Source: JAVVUJ01 sp964582545 | GTDB lineage: Bacteria > Bacillota > Clostridia > Peptostreptococcales > Anaerovoracaceae | Length of the DNA stretch: 29,833 nt | NCBI GenBank assembly: GCA_964582545.1 | Contig: CAZOSB010000029.1 | Location: 1 to 29,833, forward strand | Reading direction: 5' to 3' | Part shown: positions 25,121 through 29,833 of the stretch, one piece after another | How positions within the stretch are numbered: the first letter of the stretch is position 1 | Layout: every line of letters begins with the position of its first letter | Notes under the pieces: generated by a model | The model's database searches: none | Told to the model about the DNA's origin: nothing | Seen by the model: the letters and a program-made list of their open reading frames with translations, nothing else | Position numbers and translations under genes: made by a program

Positions 25121-25150
25121 GTCGGAAATTCTACTGTCGGAAATTCTACT
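25121..25150 (+). repeat. exact tandem repeat of a 15-mer upstream of the hybrid kinase
   Basis: GTCGGAAATTCTACT occurs twice head to tail without a gap, in the interval between divergent truA and the kinase gene. Each copy contains TGTCGGAA (with the preceding T), one mismatch from a Spo0A-type TGTCGAA box; that link is speculative. Confidence 0.7.
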
Positions 25151-25212
25151 TTACAAGTTCAACCTATTAATGTAAACTATATTTGGTTTGTGGCAAATAA
25201 AAGGAGATTATC

Positions 25213-26760
25213 TTGGATAAAAAGGCTATCAAACTATTAAAAATTCAATCGTGGCAACTCTGGGAATATGAACGCTTATTATCTAAAAAAGAAGCGTATT
25301 TATCGGCTGCCTTTCATGAAATCAGAAATCCTATCAGTTCTTTAATCAACCTGTTGGAAGGAGCAAAACACTTCCCCGTGGGTTCCTGTGAAAGTCCGGA
25401 TATAAATGGCCTATATGAATCTTCCGAAAAACTCCTATCTATTATAAACAACGTACTAAATGACATAAAATCTGATGGGTTTAAGATAACCAATCAAAAT
25501 ACACAGTTCTCTTTATTGAAAATGATGCTAGAGGTAGAATCCATTTTTTCCCCTCAGTTTACAGTTAAAAATATTCAGTGGGTTTCCGATTATAGTTTTT
25601 CTTCCCAACTGGTGATTCAAGGGAAGCGGGAGCAATTAATCCGAATCCTGAATAACTTAATTGGAAATGCTTTGAAGCATACAAGTTGCGGCACCATTGG
25701 TGTACGTGTAAGAGCTTTGGCTTTTTCTCAAGGCAAGGTTACCTTGGAGTTTTCCATCAAAGATACTGGAACGGGTATGGAGTCTTGGCATCTTGAAAAA
25801 TTATGCAACAGCTTTATACAAATAGAAAACTCCTCTGCGGAGAAGATGACCAACAGCACCGGTTTGGGTTTGGCAATCTGCCACCAATTGATTCAAGGTT
25901 TGGGCGGTAAGCTGAACATTACCAGCAAAATAGGTCAGGGCAGTTGCTTTTCTTTTACTATCGTCGTACCTGCAGAAAAACATACAAATGCCATTTCATC
26001 AAACAATCTGCCTGCAGCAACTGTCCTCTATCCCTCAACCTCTTCAAGGAAAGAAAAGGTTTTATACGTCGATGATGATTTTTCCAACGGACAACTTATG
26101 GTGCAGTTTTTAGAGAAGGTCGGAATTTCCTGCGATCTTGCCTTAAAAGGTTCTGAAGCCTTGAATTTATGCCGTCACCTTCCCCGTGATTACTATACCT
26201 TGATTTTGACGGATTTTTTTCTTCCTGATATGAATGGCGCTGAACTATCTTTAATCTGTAAATATTTTTTGCAAATCCAGTGCCCTTTTATTTGTATCAG
26301 CGGCATCAGTCCAAAGGAACTGGCAAAACATCAAACCGAAGTAGGAACAGATGGCACATTTCAAGATTTTATGGAAAAACCCTTTAGTTTACCTCAGCTA
26401 TATAGGTTGATTTCCAAACATTGCAATAATACTTTTGTCAATGGGTTTTGTAATACTGAATTTGCCGCCGAATTGACGCCTGAAGTAGATGAATTCATAA
26501 CAAAGCATAGAAAGAAGTTTAAGGAAAACTATGTCGCTAGCGCTAATGAATTTTTTAAACTGCATGAAAATAGGGATTATGATAGTCTAAAAAAATATGC
26601 TCATTATTTAAAGGGACTCTTAGGTCTTTTGGGCTTTGATGATCTGTTACAAATTGTAAATCAAATAGAATTGGAAGCTGAGGAAGCCCAAGATCAAAAT
26701 TTGGTCTCTGAGATACAAGCCTTTTCTGAGGCATTGAAAGTTACATTGAGTAAGATTTAA
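25213..26760 (+). CDS. soluble hybrid histidine kinase with receiver and Hpt domains
   Basis: Domains in order: HisKA with phosphoacceptor His35 (AAFHEIRNP), HATPase about 95-255 (N box NNLIGNALKH, G1 DTGTGM with Asp184, G2 STGLGLAICHQL), receiver about 281-405 (acidic cluster Asp287-289, phospho-Asp334 in LTDFFLPD, Lys389), and a C-terminal Hpt domain with His464 in YAHYLKGLLG. A His-Asp-His relay therefore sits in one 515-residue chain. There is no membrane segment and no recognisable sensor domain; only about 30 residues precede the kinase core. The start is TTG with AAGGAG 6 nt upstream. No separate response regulator is encoded nearby, so the final target is unknown. Confidence 0.9.
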   Translation: MDKKAIKLLKIQSWQLWEYERLLSKKEAYLSAAFHEIRNPISSLINLLEGAKHFPVGSCESPDINGLYESSEKLLSIINNVLNDIKSDGFKITNQNTQFSLLKMMLEVESIFSPQFTVKNIQWVSDYSFSSQLVIQGKREQLIRILNNLIGNALKHTSCGTIGVRVRALAFSQGKVTLEFSIKDTGTGMESWHLEKLCNSFIQIENSSAEKMTNSTGLGLAICHQLIQGLGGKLNITSKIGQGSCFSFTIVVPAEKHTNAISSNNLPAATVLYPSTSSRKEKVLYVDDDFSNGQLMVQFLEKVGISCDLALKGSEALNLCRHLPRDYYTLILTDFFLPDMNGAELSLICKYFLQIQCPFICISGISPKELAKHQTEVGTDGTFQDFMEKPFSLPQLYRLISKHCNNTFVNGFCNTEFAAELTPEVDEFITKHRKKFKENYVASANEFFKLHENRDYDSLKKYAHYLKGLLGLLGFDDLLQIVNQIELEAEEAQDQNLVSEIQAFSEALKVTLSKI

Positions 26761-26844
26761 GGTTGCTCACACACAACCATATCTTGCTGAAAACAGCATA
26801 AGGTGAATTAAATACTTCTATTCTTTTTTGAAATCTAAATAAAA

Positions 26845-26886
26845 ATAGATTTCCAAAATAACCATTTAACAATTCTGGAAATCTAT
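26845..26886. terminator. bidirectional terminator between the kinase and glnS
   Basis: ATAGATTTCCA (26845-26855) pairs with TGGAAATCTAT (26876-26886) across a 20-nt loop. Downstream T-rich tracts exist on both strands. It separates two convergent genes. The left arm can also pair with GAAATCTA at about 26830, so alternative hairpins exist. Confidence 0.65.
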
Positions 26887-26963
26887 AACTTTATTTTTTT
26901 GACTTTTTTCTATTCAAATTTTAATTTTTCTAAAAAGAACTGTTTAAGTTCAAATTTTACTTA

Positions 26964-28610
26964 TTATTTTTTAAAAGAGCTTTTTAAATCAACGATTCTA
27001 TTAAAGACCTTTTCCGTTTCGTTGCAAAGTTTTTCATCTGCAACGTAGTAACCGTGCCTGAAAAATTGGAATCTATCCATGACCTTTGCTTCCTTTAAGG
27101 ACGGCTCCCCAAAGGCATCCACCACATCTACGGAATGATGGTTCATGACATTCTCCCCCGCCTCATTTTCAATCATCAGGTGGGAATAGTTTCGAATTTT
27201 CACCCTTACCGCGGTTTTCGCCTCTACCCAGTGAATTGTGCCCTTCACTTTTCGTCCTTCAAACCCGCTGCCGCTTCTGGTCTCCGGATCATAGGTGCAG
27301 TTTAATTGAAGAATGTTGCCCTGTTCATCTTTCACCACTTCTTGGCAAGTAATAAAATAGGCTCCTTTAAATCGTACTTCGTTGCCCGGGAAAAGTCGGA
27401 AATATTTTTTTGCCGGCACTTCCATAAAGTCTTCACCATCGATATAGAGTTCTCTAGAAAAAGGAAGTTTTCTCGTACCCGCTTCCGGATTGCTACCGCT
27501 GTTTTCAATATCCATCTCTTCCTGTTGATCTTCAGGATAGTTGGTAATCACAACCTTAATAGGATTTTCAACAACCATTCTGCTTTCCACCTTAGGGTAC
27601 AGATCTTCTCTGATACAGTGCTCTAAGAGGGCGATATCCACTGTACTGTTAGCTTTGGAAACACCGATTCTTTCACAAAAATCCCGAATTGCTTCCGGTG
27701 TGTAGCCTCTCCTTCTAAGCCCTGCAATGGTAGGCATTCTTGGATCATCCCAGCCTTCTACTTCCCTGTTATCCACAAGAGCTTTTAGATACCTCTTGCT
27801 CATCACCGTATTGGTGAGATTTAATCTGGCAAATTCTATTTGCTGAGGAGGTTTTTCCCATTCCAATTCCTGCAATACCCAGTCGTAAAGAGGTCTATGG
27901 TCTTCAAATTCCAAGGTACAGATGGAATGAGTAATCTCTTCCAATGCATCTTCGATGGGATGTGCATAGTCGTACATGGGGTAGATGCACCACTTATCCC
28001 CCGTGTTATGATGAGTGGCTTTTGCAATTCTATATAGGATAGGATCCCTCATATTCATGTTGGGGGAAGCCATATCTATCTTCGCCCGTAAAACCAATTC
28101 CCCATCTTTATACTTTCCATTCTTCATGTCTTCGAATAAGCTAAGGTTTTCTTCGAGACTTCTATTTCTGCTGGGGCTTTCTGTTCCCGGTTCTGTGAGA
28201 GTACCCCTAGTAGCCTTCATTTCCTCTGGAGAAAGTGCACAGACGTAGGCCTTCCCCTTTTGAATCAGCTTTATAGCACAATCGTACATGATGTCAAAAT
28301 AGTCGGAGGCAAACAGCAGCTTGTCCCACTGAAATCCCAACCATTCTACATCCGCCTTGATGGAATCCACGTATTCCGTGTCCTCTTTGACAGGATTGGT
28401 ATCATCAAAACGCAAATTGCACTTTCCATTATATTTTTTAGCCGTTGAAAAATTTAAACAAATGGATTTAGCATGACCTATGTGGAGATAACCATTAGGC
28501 TCTGGGGGGAAACGAGTGTAGATATTCCTATCTCCATAAGTCTTTTTTTCAAGATCTTTTTCAATTACATTATGAATAAAATTCGAATTTATGTTTTTGA
28601 TTTCCTCCAT
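26964..28610 (-). CDS. glnS: glutaminyl-tRNA synthetase
   Basis: This class I synthetase charges tRNA-Gln directly. HIGH is at residues 43-46 in RFPPEPNGYLHIGHAKS, the KMSKS equivalent reads VMSKR at 269-273, and DDTNPVKEDTEYVDSIKADVEWLGF plus the late beta-barrel region (GTIHWVEAK...) identify it as GlnRS rather than GluRS. The 548-residue length is normal. The ATG has AGGAGG 7-8 nt upstream. The gene has its own promoter and a structured leader of about 130 nt. Many Clostridia instead or also use GluRS with GatCAB. Confidence 0.96.
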   Translation of the reverse strand: MEEIKNINSNFIHNVIEKDLEKKTYGDRNIYTRFPPEPNGYLHIGHAKSICLNFSTAKKYNGKCNLRFDDTNPVKEDTEYVDSIKADVEWLGFQWDKLLFASDYFDIMYDCAIKLIQKGKAYVCALSPEEMKATRGTLTEPGTESPSRNRSLEENLSLFEDMKNGKYKDGELVLRAKIDMASPNMNMRDPILYRIAKATHHNTGDKWCIYPMYDYAHPIEDALEEITHSICTLEFEDHRPLYDWVLQELEWEKPPQQIEFARLNLTNTVMSKRYLKALVDNREVEGWDDPRMPTIAGLRRRGYTPEAIRDFCERIGVSKANSTVDIALLEHCIREDLYPKVESRMVVENPIKVVITNYPEDQQEEMDIENSGSNPEAGTRKLPFSRELYIDGEDFMEVPAKKYFRLFPGNEVRFKGAYFITCQEVVKDEQGNILQLNCTYDPETRSGSGFEGRKVKGTIHWVEAKTAVRVKIRNYSHLMIENEAGENVMNHHSVDVVDAFGEPSLKEAKVMDRFQFFRHGYYVADEKLCNETEKVFNRIVDLKSSFKK

Positions 28611-28671
28611 AAAAAATCCTCCTAAAAATTATTTTATATAACATTTAATAATTTAATTGTATGTGCATTAT

Positions 28672-28716
28672 TCTCCGTACCCCAGTGCGGAGAGGCAGCT
28701 ATGCTATACGCATAGC
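28672..28716 (-). promoter_or_regulatory. structured 5' leader of glnS, candidate cis-regulatory RNA
   Basis: In the glnS transcript two GC-rich hairpins occur in an otherwise AT-rich leader: GCUAUGC/GCAUAGC with loop GUAUA (28716-28698), then UCUCCG/CGGAGA with loop CACUGGGGUA (28693-28672). The preceding segment AACGGACCGCUUCCGG may join the fold. About 60 nt of AU-rich RNA separate it from the ribosome site. There is no T-box hallmark and no known riboswitch that I recognise. Confidence 0.5.
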
Positions 28717-28743
28717 CGGAAGCGGTCCGTTATTAACTCTAAT

Positions 28744-28771
28744 ATTATAGCATAAATCCTTGTTCAGTAAA
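28744..28771 (-). promoter_or_regulatory. promoter of glnS
   Basis: On the minus strand TTTACT (28771-28766), a 16-bp spacer with TGC before the -10, and TATAAT (28749-28744). It overlaps the last codons of the upstream LysR-type gene. Confidence 0.7.
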
Positions 28772-29630
28772 GTAATTTTATAAATTCCTTTTGGCTGTCA
28801 TTGATAAATTTATTTTTATGATAAATTAGATAAAATTCTCTGAAAAATCGCATATCCTCTATAGGAATTTTCAGAAGAGTTCCCTCTGCCAACTCTGATC
28901 GCACCAGCATCTGAGAAATAATGCTCAAGCCACGTCCCCTTTTGACAGCTTCCTTGGTGGACTCTATGCTGTTGCAAATCCAGTGACCATCAACCTTGAT
29001 GTTATGCTCATAGCACTTGTTGTCAAATAATGCCCGGGTGCCGCTGCCCGGCTCTCTGAGAATAAAAGCTTCCCCATTGAGCTGTTTGAACTTAATCAGT
29101 TTCTCTTTTGCAAAATGATGTTTTGGATTAGCAATCAATATTAATTCATCTTGTTTAATAGGGAAGGAAAGAAAATCCTCGCTTTTAGCACGTCCTTGAA
29201 TGATCGCCAAATCTAGTAAGTTTTTTCCGATCATCTCCTCAATAACCTTAGAGTTATTAATGCTCACATGAAGCCTATGACCTTTATGACTATCTAAATA
29301 GGCATCCGCCACTTCATTGATAAAGCAAGTCCCAGCTGTTATGGTAGCCCCAATTTTCAACTCCACCTGTCGTATGCTTTCTCTCATATCATTTTCCATT
29401 TTTTGTTGAAAGTCAAGAAGGTGCCGAGCATAACCCTCCAACTTTTCTCCCTGAGCAGTCAAATACAGCTTCTTTGATAATCGTTCGAAGAGTTTTACCT
29501 GGAAGTAGGCCTCTAGCTCATTTACGGCCTGACTGACAGAGGGCTGCGAAATATATAATTGCTCTGCAGCTTTACTCATATTTCCGGAATCAATAATTGT
29601 GATAAAGATTTTTAAATGTCGTATTGTCAT
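28764..29630 (-). CDS. LysR-family transcriptional regulator
   Basis: This 288-residue protein has the LysR winged helix-turn-helix at residues 1-60 (MTIRHLKIFITIIDSGNMSKAAEQLYISQPSVSQAVNELE, then FERLSKKLYLTAQGE) and a periplasmic-binding-like effector domain from about 90 (KIGATITAGTCFINEVADAYL ... REPGSGTRALFDNKC). The REPGSGTR segment is common in the CysL/CbbR-like branch. It is divergent from the gene beginning at 29791, which is the likeliest target. Its ligand cannot be told from sequence. Confidence 0.92.
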   Translation of the reverse strand: MTIRHLKIFITIIDSGNMSKAAEQLYISQPSVSQAVNELEAYFQVKLFERLSKKLYLTAQGEKLEGYARHLLDFQQKMENDMRESIRQVELKIGATITAGTCFINEVADAYLDSHKGHRLHVSINNSKVIEEMIGKNLLDLAIIQGRAKSEDFLSFPIKQDELILIANPKHHFAKEKLIKFKQLNGEAFILREPGSGTRALFDNKCYEHNIKVDGHWICNSIESTKEAVKRGRGLSIISQMLVRSELAEGTLLKIPIEDMRFFREFYLIYHKNKFINDSQKEFIKLLY

Positions 29631-29669
29631 TTGTTCGCTCCATTTAATTTAACCAAATTATCTAAAAAT

Positions 29670-29689
29670 TAACTATAGGTAAATAGTTA
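29670..29689. promoter_or_regulatory. LysR-type operator candidate
   Basis: TAACTAT-AGGTAA-ATAGTTA is a perfect 7+6+7 inverted repeat, placed 40 bp from the LysR start and 23 bp upstream of the -35 of the divergent gene. This is the usual position of a LysR-regulator recognition site. Confidence 0.55.
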
Positions 29690-29712
29690 TGAGTTTAATT
29701 ACATTTTAGTAT

Positions 29713-29741
29713 TTTACAATAGATTAATCAAGTGCTATTAT
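29713..29741 (+). promoter_or_regulatory. promoter of the divergent gene at the right edge
   Basis: TTTACA (29713-29718), 17-bp spacer, TATTAT (29736-29741). It lies downstream of the LysR-type palindrome. Confidence 0.65.
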
Positions 29742-29790
29742 TCACTTATAAACTTTTTATAAGAAAAAGGAATCGAGGAGGAGAGAAATT

Positions 29791-29833
29791 ATGTATCAAA
29801 GACATTACACAGGTAAAATCGAATTGGCAGTAC
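29791..29833 (+). CDS. start of an unidentified gene cut by the window edge
   Basis: An ATG with the strong ribosome site GAGGAGGAG (29775-29783) begins a frame reading MYQRHYTGKIELAV before the sequence ends. Fourteen residues are too few to name a family. Its promoter and the adjacent LysR-type palindrome suggest control by the neighbouring regulator. Confidence 0.7.
   Translation, partial: MYQRHYTGKIELAV

Noticed and set aside
25056..25212. SAM or cobalamin riboswitch controlling metF-metH
   Set aside because: The predicted leader before truA is about 20 nt, and no SAM or B12 riboswitch consensus is visible in the interval.
28611..28763. T-box riboswitch upstream of glnS
   Set aside because: The leader is too short, and I see no AGGGTGGNACCGCG T-box sequence and no specifier stem or terminator/antiterminator pair.
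1..29833. CRISPR arrays, insertion sequences, prophage genes, rRNA and tRNA genes
   Set aside because: No regularly spaced repeats, transposase or phage proteins, or recognisable rRNA or tRNA sequences were seen. Gene content and style are those of chromosomal core with a metabolic module.

Overview
The window looks like chromosome of an anaerobic, low-GC Firmicute of the class Clostridia that ferments amino acids or betaine. The strongest clues are a UGA-decoding selenoprotein of the glycine/sarcosine/betaine reductase family, a Feo ferrous-iron system, an F-type ATP synthase whose c subunit carries a sodium-binding signature, a short cobalamin-dependent methionine synthase, and AT-rich intergenic DNA with consensus sigma-A promoters and GGAGG ribosome binding sites. 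The species cannot be named from the sequence.

Layout. 1-3915 (+): a split ThrE-type amino acid exporter (two ORFs overlapping by 4 nt), then feoA-feoB, closed by a bidirectional terminator at 3962-4010. 4089-8283 (-): a betaine utilisation operon in the order grdI, grdH (selenoprotein, UGA at 5901-5903), BCCT transporter. It is read from a consensus promoter and faces a divergent TetR-family regulator (8553-9230, +). 9231-9706: an intergenic stretch with the tetR terminator, a promoter, a probable structured small RNA with its own strong terminator, and a perfect 20-bp-arm palindrome. 9707-16590 (-): the full atpIBEFHAGDC operon with a near-consensus promoter at 16651-16679. 16746-25055 (-): a tightly packed run truA, metF, metH, comEB-like dCMP deaminase, tagO/wecA-like transferase, wecB, MATE exporter. 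25213-26760 (+): a soluble hybrid histidine kinase with receiver and Hpt domains. 26964-28610 (-): glnS with a structured leader. 28764-29630 (-): a LysR-type regulator, divergent from a gene that begins at 29791 and runs off the window.

How the genes fit together. Betaine is probably imported with Na+ by the BCCT carrier. Component B of betaine reductase (GrdH+GrdI) activates it and passes the carboxymethyl group to GrdA/GrdC/GrdD, which are not in this window, giving trimethylamine and acetyl phosphate. The ATP synthase is predicted to be Na+-coupled, so betaine import, ATP synthesis or hydrolysis and MATE export could share one sodium circuit. MetF and MetH supply the methyl branch of one-carbon metabolism. 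TagO-like and WecB proteins supply undecaprenyl-linked GlcNAc and UDP-ManNAc for wall polymers.

Most worth a second look: a FeoB whose G domain has lost the P-loop lysine and other GTPase residues while its membrane pore is intact; a Cys4 tail on FeoA encoded in the DNA that overlaps feoB; a probable structured RNA at about 9340-9578; a structured glnS leader; and operator-like palindromes in the grdI-tetR interval.
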